DNA of 64,000 nt, taken from the NCBI RefSeq assembly GCF_030553055.1, contig NZ_CP130713.1, positions 2,542,001-2,606,000 on the forward strand, written 5' to 3'. This DNA is from Streptomyces sp. XD-27. Its GTDB lineage: Bacteria; Actinomycetota; Actinomycetes; Streptomycetales; Streptomycetaceae. This document shows positions 33,921-43,144 of this stretch, piece after piece. A model generated the notes under the pieces. That model had not been told where the DNA came from. It saw nothing but the letters and a program-made list of their open reading frames with translations, and ran no database searches. Within the stretch, counting starts at the first letter, position 1, and every line of letters starts with the position of its first letter. The translations under genes were made by a program, and so were the position numbers.

Positions 33921-35375
33921 CTACGGGCGCAGCAGCGGCTCCCGCTCCAGGTCCCGCCGGTCCAGCTTCGCGTCGTGCTTGGCGAGCGGCTTGGCGGGCT
34001 TGTCGCCCTCCAGGACGGCGGCGGGCGCGACGCCGGCCCACTTCAGGATGGCGGCCGTGGCCTTCTCCTTCTCGCCGGCCTTGAGACCGGCGACGTTGGC
34101 GCCGTGGTTGCCACCGGGCGCGACGAAGACGTACGAGTCCTCGGCCTTCTTGCCCAGGCGGAACGGTTCAGCGCCCCACGGGTCGTTCTGCCCGTTGACG
34201 AACAGCATCCGCTCGGCGTTGTTCCGCACCCAGCGGTCGACGTCCCGCATCGCGGCCGGCTTGAACTTCATCGGGATGTCGCGCGGCACGTAGTTGCGCG
34301 GCTGGTAGATCCCGGGGTAGCGCAGCAGGCCGTCCAGGTGCGGCGTCTTGAAGGTGGGCGAACCCAACTGCGTGCCCGCCTGGTAGTAGTACGGCGTGTA
34401 GGTCTCCAGGCCCTGGTCGGTGTAGGCCGAGAAGCCGGAGATCTCGTCGATGAAGCGGTACAGCTCGTCGGTGGAGGCGGTCGGCGCGGGAATGTCCCCG
34501 CACTCCTTCAACCCGTGGTACTGCCAGAACGCCCAGGCCAGGTCCAGGACGACGTTCTCGTACGCCTTGTCGGCGCTGCCCACGACCTCGAAGGTCTGCT
34601 TCTCGCCGTCGGCCCACTTCTGGTAGCGGGCGACGATCTCGTCGCGGCGGACCAGGGCCTCGCGCTGGACGGCGTCGAGCTGGGCGCGGCACTCCTTGGA
34701 GCCGACGGTCTTGAAGAACCGGTCGTAGGCCGAGTCCTCCTTGTTCACCACGTCATTGGGCGCGACGTAGGCGACGGTGCCGTCCATGTCGTCCGGGTAG
34801 AAGCGGCGGAAGTAGGTGGCCGTCATGCCGCCCTTGCTGCCGCCGGTGGCCAGCCAGTTCTTGCCGTAGATCGGCTTGAGGGCCTGGTAGAGGCGGTGCT
34901 GGTCGGTGGCCGCCTGCCAGATGTCGAGCTTGGACCAGTCGGCGGGCTGCGGCCGGGACGGGGTGAAGAAGCGGTACTCCATCGAGAGCTGGTTGCCGTC
35001 GATGATCTGCGTCGGCTCGCTGCGCCGCGGGCTGGTGTTGACGTTGTAGCCGGAGGTGAAGAACACCGTCGGCCGGTCGGTGGACTTGTGCAGCAGCGTG
35101 ATGCGCTGCTGGAAGGTGCCCTTGGACGGGTTCCGGTGGTCAATCGGCTGGGTGTAGTTGAGTACGAGGAAGCGGTAGCCCTGATAGGGCTTCTCCTCCA
35201 CGAAACTCATCCCCGGTATCGCGAGGATACGGTCCTTGATGTCCGACTCCGCGTTGGTCGCCGCGGTGGCGGATAGGGCACCGTCATGCTCCGCCGCATG
35301 GGTGGTGCCGCCGGTGACTCCGACGGTGCCTATGAGCACCGCGGACGTCAGCAGGCATCTGAGCGCCTTGTGCAT
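33921..35375 (-). CDS. Secreted prolyl tri/tetrapeptidyl aminopeptidase (peptidase family S37)
   Basis: 484 residues with a Sec-type signal peptide (MHKALRCLLTSAVLIGTVG...). The alpha/beta-hydrolase domain has the nucleophile serine in TGGSKGGMTATYF, a VNGQNDPWG segment for the Asp, and the C-terminal GGNHGANV histidine. It matches Streptomyces PS-10-like tripeptidyl aminopeptidases that release short N-terminal peptides ending in proline. ATG 35375 follows GGGGAGGG. It is probably an extracellular nutrient or processing protease. Convergent with GH3, sharing the terminator. Confidence 0.9.
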   Translation of the reverse strand: MHKALRCLLTSAVLIGTVGVTGGTTHAAEHDGALSATAATNAESDIKDRILAIPGMSFVEEKPYQGYRFLVLNYTQPIDHRNPSKGTFQQRITLLHKSTDRPTVFFTSGYNVNTSPRRSEPTQIIDGNQLSMEYRFFTPSRPQPADWSKLDIWQAATDQHRLYQALKPIYGKNWLATGGSKGGMTATYFRRFYPDDMDGTVAYVAPNDVVNKEDSAYDRFFKTVGSKECRAQLDAVQREALVRRDEIVARYQKWADGEKQTFEVVGSADKAYENVVLDLAWAFWQYHGLKECGDIPAPTASTDELYRFIDEISGFSAYTDQGLETYTPYYYQAGTQLGSPTFKTPHLDGLLRYPGIYQPRNYVPRDIPMKFKPAAMRDVDRWVRNNAERMLFVNGQNDPWGAEPFRLGKKAEDSYVFVAPGGNHGANVAGLKAGEKEKATAAILKWAGVAPAAVLEGDKPAKPLAKHDAKLDRRDLEREPLLRP

Positions 35376-35500
35376 TCGCCCTCCCCTGGGTTGCAAAGGT
35401 CGCCGTGAACCTACCGGCGTACGCCTGGCCCCGCCAGCCCCGATCAGCACACTGGCGAATACGGAGAGTTGTGGCACAACCTCTTTCGTAGCGGACCGTG

Positions 35501-35962
35501 ATGGCGCATGCTGCTGCTATGGACGGATACGAGGAGCATGGGCGAAGTGAACGTACCGAGCGGCTGACGCAGTATCTGACGGAGCTGCGGGAGCGGATCG
35601 ACCCTGAGTCGCTGGACCTGCTGCTGCGGCTGCTGCGCGAGGTGAGCACCTCGCCGGCGGTGCGCGGCGGGACCTATGAGCTGGGCATGGGGCCGGAGGA
35701 GAAGGCGCTGTTCACCCCGGCTCTGCAGGCCGAGTTGCTGGTGCTGTTCGGCTTGCTGACCGCACAGGACGAGCGGGTCGTGGTCGACCTGGGAGACGCC
35801 CCGCACGCCAAGGGGATGAAGATGCTGGTGCCTCAGGAACAGGCGGAGGACCCCGAGTTCCTGGAGCGCCACCGGCAGCGGGTGGCGGCCGAGGCGGAGC
35901 GCCGGGAGCGGGACCGGCGCGAGGTGGAGGCCATCGCTCGGGCGAGTGGAATGGAAGCCTGA
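35501..35962 (+). CDS. Conserved hypothetical protein
   Basis: About 153 residues, family not recognised. It is acidic and helical, with a C-terminal charged segment (AEAERRERDRREVEAI) that may form a coiled coil. No signal peptide or membrane segment is seen, so cytoplasmic. The start is uncertain: GTG 35498, ATG 35501 and ATG 35519 (MDGYEEHGRSERTERL) are all in frame and none has a clear ribosome site, so a leaderless transcript from 35519 is possible. Confidence 0.7.
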   Translation: MAHAAAMDGYEEHGRSERTERLTQYLTELRERIDPESLDLLLRLLREVSTSPAVRGGTYELGMGPEEKALFTPALQAELLVLFGLLTAQDERVVVDLGDAPHAKGMKMLVPQEQAEDPEFLERHRQRVAAEAERRERDRREVEAIARASGMEA

Positions 35963-36007
35963 GCGTCACGTTGAGTGACGAAAGCCTTGTGGGCTTGATG
36001 GACTCTC

Positions 36008-36075
36008 ACTACTGCGAGCGGGTGCCCCGGCGAGGGCACTACCGCGTGCGGGTGCCCCCGGCGAGCGCCGGGGGC
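36008..36075. repeat. Imperfect 30-base direct repeat with terminator hairpin
   Basis: Two adjacent copies (36008-36037 and 36038-36068) begin ACTACYGCGNGCGGGTGCC. The second includes a 9-base-pair stem (GCCCCCGGC 36054-36062 with GCCGGGGGC 36067-36075, loop GAGC), likely a terminator between convergent genes. Confidence 0.65.
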
Positions 36076-36085
36076 AGGGGCGCGG

Positions 36086-39000
36086 TCATGCCGCGGCCGG
36101 TTCCGTCTCGCCCGTGAACGTGCGCCACAGCTCCGCGTACCGGCCGTCCCGCGCCAGCAGCTCGGCGTGGGTGCCGTCCTCGACAACCCGTCCGCGGTCC
36201 AGCACGACCACCCGGTCGGCGCGGGCCGCGGTGGTCAGCCGGTGGGCGACGACCAGGGTGGTGCGGCGGCCCGCCAACCGGTCCGTGGCCTGGTTGACCA
36301 GGGCCTCGGTGGCCAGGTCCAGGGCGGCGGTCGCCTCGTCCAGCAGCAGGATGTCGGGGTCGACCAGTTCGGCCCGGGCCAGCGCGATCAACTGGCGCTG
36401 GCCGGCGGACAGGTTGCGGCCGCGCTCGGCGACCTCGTGCAGATAGCCGCCGTCCAGGGAGGCCACCATGGCGTGCGCGCCGACCGCCCGCGCGGCCGCC
36501 TCGACCTCGGCGTCGGTCGCGTCCGGCCTCCCGTAGGCGATGGCGTCCCGAACGGTCCCGGAGAACAGATACGACTCCTGGGGGACGACGCCGAGCCGGT
36601 GCCGGTAGCCGGTGAGGTCGAGGTCGCGCAGGTCGTCGCCGTCCACGCGGACCGCTCCGGAGGTCGGGTCGTAGAACCGGGCGACCAGCTTGACCAGCGT
36701 CGACTTGCCCGCGCCGGTCTCGCCGACGAAGGCGACGGTCTGCCCGGCCGGTATGCGCAAGGAGAGCCCGGAGAGCGCGGCGGCCTCCGCCGTGCCCTCG
36801 GCGCCGCCGTAGCGGAAGTGCACGTCCTCGAAGGCGACCTCACCGCGCAGCTCGCCCACGCGCAGCGGCTTCTCGGCGGCGGGCGTGGTGGTCTGTTCGC
36901 TCAGCAGTTCCTGGATGCGGCGCAGGGAGACGCTGGCCTGCTGGTAACCGTCGAAGACCTGGGAGAGCTGCTGCACAGGGGCGAAGAACAGGTCTATGTA
37001 GAGCAGGTACGCCACCAGGGCGCCCGCCGTGAGGGTGCCGTCGCTCACCCGCCCGGCGCCCACGATCAGCACCAGGGCGGCTGCCACGGAGGACAGCAGC
37101 TGAACGAACGGGAAGTACACGGATATCAGCCATTGGCCGTGCACACGGGCCTGGCGGTAGCCGTCGCTGCGCTCGGCGAACCGCTCGCGGCCGATGTCCT
37201 CGCGGCGGAACGCCTGCACGATCCGCAGCCCGGCGACGCTCTCCTGGAGGTCGGCGTTGACGAGACTGACGCGTTCCCGCGCGAGTTCGTACGCCTTGAC
37301 GCTCTGCCGCCGGAAGAAGACGGTGCCCACGATGAGCGGGGGCAGGGTCGCGAACACCACCAGCGCCAACTGGACGTCGATGACCAGCAGGGCGACGAGT
37401 ATGCCGAAGAAGCTGAGCAGGCTGACCACTGCGGTGACCAGACCGGTCTGGAGGAAGGTGGACAGCGCGTCCACGTCGGTGGTCATGCGGGTCATGACCT
37501 TGCCGGTCAGCTCGCGCTCGTAGTAGTCGAGGCCGAGGCGCTGGAGCTGCGCGAAGATCTTGACCCGGAGGGAGTACAGCACACGCTCCCCGGTCCGTCC
37601 GGTCAGCCGGATCTCCCCGACCTGCGCGGCCCACTGGCCCACGACGACCAGCAGCGCGAGTCCCGCGGCGGCCCAGACGGCGCCGAGCGCGGCGCGCTGC
37701 ACGCCTTCGTCGATGCCGTGCCTGATCAGCACGGGCAGCAGGAGTCCGGCGAGGGCGTCGATGCCGACGAGCAGCAGGGCGAAGGCGAGCGGGGTGCCGA
37801 AGCCGCGCAGCAACCGGCGCAGTCCGTACGCCTTCTCCGGCCGCTCGGCGGCGTCCTCGTCGATGTCGGGGGTGTCTGTGGCAGGCGGCAGGGCCGCGAC
37901 CTTCGTGAGCAGTTCGGGGGTCGCGGGCATCCCCGCGAGTGCGCCCGCCATGCCGCCGCCCGCGGGCGCGGCAGGGGCCGTCGAGCCCGCCTTGCCGGGC
38001 TCCCCGGCCGCCGCGCCGCCGGCTCCTGTGGCGCCGTCGGCCCCGGCCCGGTCCAGCCCGTCGCCGCGCCGCCACAGCTCGGGCGTCACCCCGTCCACGA
38101 GCCTGCGGTGGGCGCTGACGGGCTCGCAGTCGAACTCGGCCTCCTCCTCGACGTCGAGCTCGAAGTCGAGATCGAGGTCCAGCTCGCGCACGCCGCCGCC
38201 GACCGCGAGCCCGGCCGGGTCGCGTGCCACGCCGCCGAGCTCGTCGGGGTCGGTGAGCAGCCTGCGGTAGAGCGCGCAGCGGTCGCGCAGCTCCTCGTGG
38301 GTGCCGATGTCGGCCACCCGTCCGCCGTCGAGGACGGCGATCCGGTCGGCGAGAGCGAGGGTGGAGAGGCGATGGGCTATGAGCAGGGTGGTGCGGCCGG
38401 CCATGACGCCGCGCAGCGCCTCGTGGATCTCGTGTTCGACGCGGACGTCCACGGCGGAGGTGGCGTCGTCCAGGACGAGCAGCCGGGGGTCGGTCAGGAT
38501 GGCGCGGGCCAGGGCGATCCGCTGGCGCTGGCCGCCGGAGAGGGTCAGACCCTGCTCACCGACCCGGGTGTCGTATCCGTCGGGCAGCTCGCTGATGAAC
38601 CTGTCGGCCTGGGCGGCGCGAGCCGCCGCGCGCACCTGGGCGTCGGTGGCCTCGGGCAGCCCGTAGGCGATGTTGGAGCGGACGGTGTCGGAGAACAGGA
38701 AGCTGCTCTCCGGTACGAGGCCGATCGCGGCGCGCAGCGACCGCAGCGTCAGCTCGCGTACGTCGTGGCCGCCGATCCGCACGGCTCCGCCGGTGGCGTC
38801 GTAGAAGCGCGGCAGCAGCAGGGACAGCGTGGACTTGCCGCTGCCCGAGGCGCCGACGACGGCGAGCGTCTCGCCGGGGTCGATCCGCAGCGAGACGTCG
38901 TCGAGCACCGGGCGCTCGGCCTCGTAGCCGAACGTGACGTGGTCGAACTCCACGGTCGCGGGCGCGTCGGCCGGCAGGTCACGGGCATCCGAGCGCTCGC

Positions 39001-39982
39001 TGAGTGCCGGTTCGGCGTCGATGAGTTCGAAGACGCGTTCGGCGCCGGCGCGCGCCTGCTGCCCCACGGTCAGCATCATGGTGAGCATCCGCACGGGGCC
39101 GACGAGCTGCGCGAGATAGGTCGAGAAGGCGACGAAGGTGCCGAGTGTGACCTGGCCCCGCGTCGCCATCCAGCCGCCGAGCGCCAGCATGGCGACCTGG
39201 CCGAGCGCGGGGACGGCCTGGAGGGCCGGGGTGTAGCGGGAGTTGAGCCGCACGGTCCGCAGCCGGGCGGCGAACAGCGTACGGCCCACGGCTCGCAGCT
39301 TGCCGGTCTCCTGGCCCTCCTGCCCGAAGCCCTTGACCACGCGGACGCCGGTGACCGCTCCGTCCACGACGCCGGCGACGGCGGCCGCCTGCCCCTGCGC
39401 GTACCAGGTAGCGGGAAACAGCCGGATGCGGCTGCGGGAGGCGAGGACCCACAGGGCGGGGGCGACGGCCAGCACCACGACCGTGAGCAGTGGTGACAGC
39501 ACTGCCATGACGACCAGGGAGATGACGAACAGCAGGACGTTGCCGATCATCATCGGCACCATGAAGAGCAGGCCCTGGATGAGCTGGAGGTCGCTGGTGC
39601 CCCGGCCGACCACCTGCCCGGTGCTCAGCTCGTCCTGGCGCCGGCCGTCCAGCCGGGTGATCGCCTCGTACATCTCGGTGCGCAGGTCGTGCTGGACGTC
39701 GAGGGCGAGCCGGCCACCGTAGTACCGGCGCACGTAGGTGAGGACGTAGACGGCGACGGCGGCGACGATCAGCAGCGTGGCCCATGGGGCGAGCGACCGC
39801 TCCTGGTCGACGATCACATCGTCGATGATCAGCTTCGGCACGAGCGGGACCAGCGCCATGACGGCCATGCCGGCCAGTGAGGCGCCGAGGGAGAGCAGCA
39901 CGTTGCGCCGGTACCGCCAGCAATACCGGACCAGCCGCCGCACCCAGCCTGGCCCGTCTTCCGCGATCGACGCCCTTGGCAC
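36086..39982 (-). CDS. Fused ABC exporter (two TMD-NBD units in one chain)
   Basis: 1298 residues, equal to two MsbA-type half-transporters. NBD1: Walker A GASGSGKST, signature LSGGQRQ, and LLVLDDATSAVD, where the catalytic Glu is replaced by Asp. NBD2: GETGAGKST, LSAGQRQ, ILLLDEATAALD with the canonical Glu. The single chain thus imitates heterodimeric exporters with one degenerate site. The linker (plus-strand 38105-38200) has a strongly acidic run. Substrate unknown; drug or lipid export is typical. GTG 39982 (VPRASIAEDG) has GGGAGG upstream; in-frame codons extend to 40078. Confidence 0.9.
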   Translation of the reverse strand: MPRASIAEDGPGWVRRLVRYCWRYRRNVLLSLGASLAGMAVMALVPLVPKLIIDDVIVDQERSLAPWATLLIVAAVAVYVLTYVRRYYGGRLALDVQHDLRTEMYEAITRLDGRRQDELSTGQVVGRGTSDLQLIQGLLFMVPMMIGNVLLFVISLVVMAVLSPLLTVVVLAVAPALWVLASRSRIRLFPATWYAQGQAAAVAGVVDGAVTGVRVVKGFGQEGQETGKLRAVGRTLFAARLRTVRLNSRYTPALQAVPALGQVAMLALGGWMATRGQVTLGTFVAFSTYLAQLVGPVRMLTMMLTVGQQARAGAERVFELIDAEPALSERSDARDLPADAPATVEFDHVTFGYEAERPVLDDVSLRIDPGETLAVVGASGSGKSTLSLLLPRFYDATGGAVRIGGHDVRELTLRSLRAAIGLVPESSFLFSDTVRSNIAYGLPEATDAQVRAAARAAQADRFISELPDGYDTRVGEQGLTLSGGQRQRIALARAILTDPRLLVLDDATSAVDVRVEHEIHEALRGVMAGRTTLLIAHRLSTLALADRIAVLDGGRVADIGTHEELRDRCALYRRLLTDPDELGGVARDPAGLAVGGGVRELDLDLDFELDVEEEAEFDCEPVSAHRRLVDGVTPELWRRGDGLDRAGADGATGAGGAAAGEPGKAGSTAPAAPAGGGMAGALAGMPATPELLTKVAALPPATDTPDIDEDAAERPEKAYGLRRLLRGFGTPLAFALLLVGIDALAGLLLPVLIRHGIDEGVQRAALGAVWAAAGLALLVVVGQWAAQVGEIRLTGRTGERVLYSLRVKIFAQLQRLGLDYYERELTGKVMTRMTTDVDALSTFLQTGLVTAVVSLLSFFGILVALLVIDVQLALVVFATLPPLIVGTVFFRRQSVKAYELARERVSLVNADLQESVAGLRIVQAFRREDIGRERFAERSDGYRQARVHGQWLISVYFPFVQLLSSVAAALVLIVGAGRVSDGTLTAGALVAYLLYIDLFFAPVQQLSQVFDGYQQASVSLRRIQELLSEQTTTPAAEKPLRVGELRGEVAFEDVHFRYGGAEGTAEAAALSGLSLRIPAGQTVAFVGETGAGKSTLVKLVARFYDPTSGAVRVDGDDLRDLDLTGYRHRLGVVPQESYLFSGTVRDAIAYGRPDATDAEVEAAARAVGAHAMVASLDGGYLHEVAERGRNLSAGQRQLIALARAELVDPDILLLDEATAALDLATEALVNQATDRLAGRRTTLVVAHRLTTAARADRVVVLDRGRVVEDGTHAELLARDGRYAELWRTFTGETEPAAA

Positions 39983-40195
39983 CCCGTGACCTCCCGCTCT
40001 TCGGCTGTCCGCCCCCTCGGCGACTCCCACCGGAACGCTGCAACGCACGGGTGTGCGGATTTCATCCATCCGCAACAAAACTCGTTCGATGGTCGGAGAT
40101 CGGGGCGGAGCGGGACCGTCGAAGGTCGCAGGCAGCCGAGGCGGCCTCGGTCGAAGGTCTGAGGCGGGGAGACAGGGAGGCAGGGACGAAGCGGC

Positions 40196-40477
40196 TCAGG
40201 CCGCGGCGCTGCCCGCCTCCTCGGGGACGGCCGTGATCGCCGCACACCGGGCCGCCAGGTCGTCCAGCGAGAGGCCCAGCGTCGCGGCCAGGGCCGCGAC
40301 GGTGCCGAAGGCGGGGGCGGGGGCGCGGCCCGTCTCGATCTTGCGGAGGGTCTCGGCGGAGATCCCGGCGACGGCGGCGATCTCGGCCATGGTCCGTTCG
40401 CCACGGGCCTGCCGCAGCAGGACGCCGAGGTAGCGGCCGCGTTCGCGTTCCAGCGGGGTGAGAGGGGTGCGCACCAT
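40196..40477 (-). CDS. XRE-family helix-turn-helix regulator
   Basis: 93 residues, one Cro/C1-type HTH domain (RGERTMAEIAAVAGISAETLRKIETGR) and a short Ala-rich C-terminus. Cytoplasmic DNA-binding protein. It is divergent from the methionine aminopeptidase gene, and the palindrome ATACCGGTAT lies between them, so it may regulate that gene and itself. ATG 40477 starts MVRTPLTPLERERGRYL. It lies upstream of the fused ABC exporter in the same direction, with a 213-base gap. Confidence 0.82.
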   Translation of the reverse strand: MVRTPLTPLERERGRYLGVLLRQARGERTMAEIAAVAGISAETLRKIETGRAPAPAFGTVAALAATLGLSLDDLAARCAAITAVPEEAGSAAA

Positions 40478-40490
40478 GACCGTGATACTA

Positions 40491-40500
40491 ATACCGGTAT
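40491..40500. promoter_or_regulatory. Palindrome in the XRE/map divergent gap
   Basis: ATACCGGTAT is a perfect 10-base palindrome, extended to TAATACCGGTATAA with one mismatch. It lies 14 bases before the XRE start and 48 before map, well placed as an XRE operator. Confidence 0.55.
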
Positions 40501-40547
40501 AAGAATTGGATCCAGGCGGAGGCCCGGGGAATCGGAGGGGTGCGCCC

Positions 40548-41315
40548 ATGGTGGAGATCAAATCGGACGCGGCACTGGACGCGATGCGGGAGGCGGGCCG
40601 GGTGGTGGCCAACGCGCTGGAGGCGGCGCGCGACGCGGCCGCCGTCGGCGTCTCACTGCGCGAGCTGGACGAGGCGGCACGCACCGTGCTGCACGAGGCA
40701 CGGGCCGACTCGCCGTTCCTCGGCTACCGGCCGCAGTTCGCGCCGACCCCGTTCCCCGCCGTCATCTGCACCTCCGTCAACGACGCGATCGTGCACGGCA
40801 TCCCGGACGGCTACCGGCTGCGCGACGGCGACCTGCTCAGCGTCGACTGCGGGGCCGTGGTGGACGGCTGGACGGGGGACGCGGCGGTCAGCTTCACGGT
40901 CGGCACCCCGCGCCCGGCCGACGAGCGGCTGATCGAGGCCACCCGGCGCGCCCTGGAGGCGGGCATCGCGGCGGCCGTGGTCGGCGCCCGGCTCGGGGAC
41001 GTGGGCCACGCGATCGGCAGCGTGGGGCGGACGGCCGGATACGGCATCCCGGCCGACTTCGGAGGGCACGGCATCGGGCGCCGCATGCACGAGGACCCGC
41101 CCGTCCCCAACGAGGGGCGGCCCGGCCGCGGCTTTCCGCTGCGGCACGGGCTGGTGATCGCGATCGAGCCGATGTTCCTGGCAGGCGGCTCGGACGCCTA
41201 CGTGACGGACGGCGACGGCTGGACGCTGCGTACCGCGAACGGCGGGCGCGCCGCGCACAGCGAGCACACGGTGGCGATCACGGAGGACGGCCCCCGCGTG
41301 CTGACGCTGCCGTAG
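40548..41315 (+). CDS. map: Type I methionine aminopeptidase
   Basis: Removes N-terminal methionine from nascent proteins; cytoplasmic metalloenzyme. 255 residues, with the five metal ligands visible: SVDCGAVVDGWTGDAAVSF (two Asp), GHGIGRRMHEDP (His), AIEPMFL (Glu) and AHSEHTVAI (Glu). ATG 40548 is preceded by GGAGGGG at 40534-40540. Streptomyces usually have more than one map gene; this one is probably an extra copy. It is divergent from an XRE regulator. Confidence 0.92.
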   Translation: MVEIKSDAALDAMREAGRVVANALEAARDAAAVGVSLRELDEAARTVLHEARADSPFLGYRPQFAPTPFPAVICTSVNDAIVHGIPDGYRLRDGDLLSVDCGAVVDGWTGDAAVSFTVGTPRPADERLIEATRRALEAGIAAAVVGARLGDVGHAIGSVGRTAGYGIPADFGGHGIGRRMHEDPPVPNEGRPGRGFPLRHGLVIAIEPMFLAGGSDAYVTDGDGWTLRTANGGRAAHSEHTVAITEDGPRVLTLP

Positions 41316-41391
41316 GGCGTACGAGCCCCGCGTGGGCGCGCAAGAGCGCCGCGCGTAAGACGCATGACCTCGCCGACCCCGGAATAGGCGG

Positions 41392-42363
41392 CTACCCCAG
41401 CAGCTGAGTGAAGCGCGGCAGGTCGATGTTGCCGCCGGAGATCACCACGCCCACGCGGGGCGGCAGCTCCGCGATCCGGCCCGCGAGCAGCGCCGCGAGC
41501 CCGGTCGCCCCGCTGGGTTCGACCACGATCTTCAGACAGCTGAACGCGAGGGCCATCGCCGAGCGGATCTCCTCGTCGCTGACGAGCACCACCTCGTCCA
41601 GCACCCGCCGGTTGATGGCGAACGACAGCTCCCCAGGGGTCTCCAGCGCCTGCCCGTCGGCGATCGTGCGGGGGACCGGGATCCGGATCCGGTGCCCGGC
41701 CTCCAGCGAGCGCTTGTAGTCGTCGCCCGCCTCCGGCTCCACCCCCACCGTACGGATCGCGGGGTCCAGGGCTCGTGCGGCGGTCGCGCAGCCGGCCATC
41801 AGCCCGCCGCCGCCGACCGGGGTGACCAGCGCGCCCAGGTCGGCGACCTGCTCCATCAGCTCCAGGCCGACGGTGCCCTGTCCGGCGATGACGTGCGGAT
41901 GCTCGAAGGGCGGCACGAGGGTCAGCCCGCGGTCGGCGGCCAGCTTCTCGCCGATGGCTGCCCGGTCGCCGGTGTAGCGGTCGTAGGTCACCACCTCCGC
42001 GCCGTAGCCGAGGGTCGCGGCGCGCTTGGACGCGGGCGCGTCCTCGGGCATGAGGATGACCGCGGGCGCGCCCAGCAGGCGCGCGGCCAGCGCGACGGCC
42101 TGGGCGTGGTTGCCGGAGGAGTACGCGGCCACGCCACGGCGCAGCTCGTCGGCGGAGAGTTGGGCGATGGTGTTGTAGGCGCCGCGGAACTTGAACGCGC
42201 CGACGCGCTGGAGGTTCTCGCATTTGAGGAAGACCTCGGCGCCGACCCGTTCGTTCAGGATCCGTGACGTCATCACCGGCGTCCGGTGGGCGACACCGTC
42301 GATCCTGGCCGCCGCCGCGCGGATGTCGTCGAATGTCACCTGCTGATGCGCCTGCGTGGTCAT
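41392..42363 (-). CDS. PLP-dependent threonine/serine ammonia-lyase family protein
   Basis: 323 residues, type-II PLP fold. The PLP lysine is in LQRVGAFKFRGAYNT, the cofactor phosphate loop in TPVGGGGLMAG, and SSGNHAQAVALAARL is also typical. The short length (no ACT domain) fits catabolic threonine dehydratase, serine racemase or 3-hydroxyaspartate ammonia-lyase. Its ATG overlaps the stop of the upstream YheO-type regulator (ATGA), so the two are translationally coupled and probably co-regulated with speB. Confidence 0.88.
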   Translation of the reverse strand: MTTQAHQQVTFDDIRAAAARIDGVAHRTPVMTSRILNERVGAEVFLKCENLQRVGAFKFRGAYNTIAQLSADELRRGVAAYSSGNHAQAVALAARLLGAPAVILMPEDAPASKRAATLGYGAEVVTYDRYTGDRAAIGEKLAADRGLTLVPPFEHPHVIAGQGTVGLELMEQVADLGALVTPVGGGGLMAGCATAARALDPAIRTVGVEPEAGDDYKRSLEAGHRIRIPVPRTIADGQALETPGELSFAINRRVLDEVVLVSDEEIRSAMALAFSCLKIVVEPSGATGLAALLAGRIAELPPRVGVVISGGNIDLPRFTQLLG

Positions 42364-43088
42364 ACCGACCCGCCCTCCCCTAGTGACGTGTGACTCTTTC
42401 GTGAGGTCCGCCCGGCCGGTTCGGCCTGCGCCTGCTTGCGGACGTCCGACAGATACGCGTACGCGGACGCCCGGGAGATGCCGAGCCGGGCGGCCACGCG
42501 GGGCACGGCCCGGCGCATCGCGAACACCCCGGTGGCCTCCAGCCGGGCGAACAGGGCGATGCGCTCGGCCCGGTCGAGATCCGCCCACTGCTTGCCCTGG
42601 GCGAGCTGGAGGCCGTCCACCGCCGCGTCGACCACGTCGTCCACGTCGTTGCTGAAGGTCGTCGTCGGCACGGCGGCGCCCGCCGCCACGGCCGCGAGGT
42701 CGCCGACGCCGACGAGGTCGCCGACCAACTCGTGGACCTGCCGCAGAGCCGTGATGTCGAGATTGACGCAGAAGGCCCCGAAGGCGGTGCCGTCGGACGT
42801 GCGCAGCACCACGGTGGAGGACTTGAGCATCCGCCCCGAGGGGGTGCGGGTGACGTAGTTGAGCCGGTCGGGCGCGGCGTCGCCCTGCCGCAGCAGGTCC
42901 ATGCCGATCTGGCTCATGGCACCGCCGACGGTACGGCCGGTGAGATCGCCCGCGATGACGGCCACCGAGCCTTCCGGCCGCCGGAAGTCGTGCACGACGA
43001 CCTCGCAGGACCGCCCCAGGGTCGCTGCCAGCCCTTCGGCGACCGGGCGCAGTGCGGCGATGATCAGGTCCGCTTCGCTGCTGCTCAC
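42360..43088 (-). CDS. YheO-like PAS / helix-turn-helix transcriptional regulator
   Basis: 242 residues. The N-terminal YheO-type PAS-like domain (LAATLGRSCEVVVHDFRRPEGS) is followed by a C-terminal HTH (AMRRAVPRVAARLGISRASAYAYLSDVRKQ), as in DauR-type regulators of amino-acid catabolism. GTG 43088 (VSSSEADLIIAAL) is the natural start, but no ribosome site precedes it, so leaderless or coupled translation is possible. It lies between speB and the ammonia-lyase on the same strand. A 12-base-pair inverted repeat lies directly upstream (43102-43130). Confidence 0.82.
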   Translation of the reverse strand: MSSSEADLIIAALRPVAEGLAATLGRSCEVVVHDFRRPEGSVAVIAGDLTGRTVGGAMSQIGMDLLRQGDAAPDRLNYVTRTPSGRMLKSSTVVLRTSDGTAFGAFCVNLDITALRQVHELVGDLVGVGDLAAVAAGAAVPTTTFSNDVDDVVDAAVDGLQLAQGKQWADLDRAERIALFARLEATGVFAMRRAVPRVAARLGISRASAYAYLSDVRKQAQAEPAGRTSRKSHTSLGEGGSV

Positions 43089-43101
43089 TGGAGAAACGGT
43101 A

Positions 43102-43130
43102 CAGCCCTTGGACGATGTGTCCAAGGGCTG
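43102..43130. promoter_or_regulatory. Large inverted repeat upstream of the YheO-type regulator
   Basis: CAGCCCTTGGAC and GTCCAAGGGCTG form a perfect 12-base-pair dyad with a 5-base centre (GATGT). It lies in the 57-base gap between the speB stop and the regulator start. The core TGGAC-N5-GTCCA also occurs upstream of speB, so it is more likely an operator than just a terminator. Confidence 0.7.
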
Positions 43131-43144
43131 TGACGCGGAGAAGG

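Noticed and set aside
36167..39496. Long plus-strand open frame, about 1109 codons
   Set aside because: Antisense to the ABC exporter, whose Walker and signature motifs are unmistakable; the plus frame has no motif.
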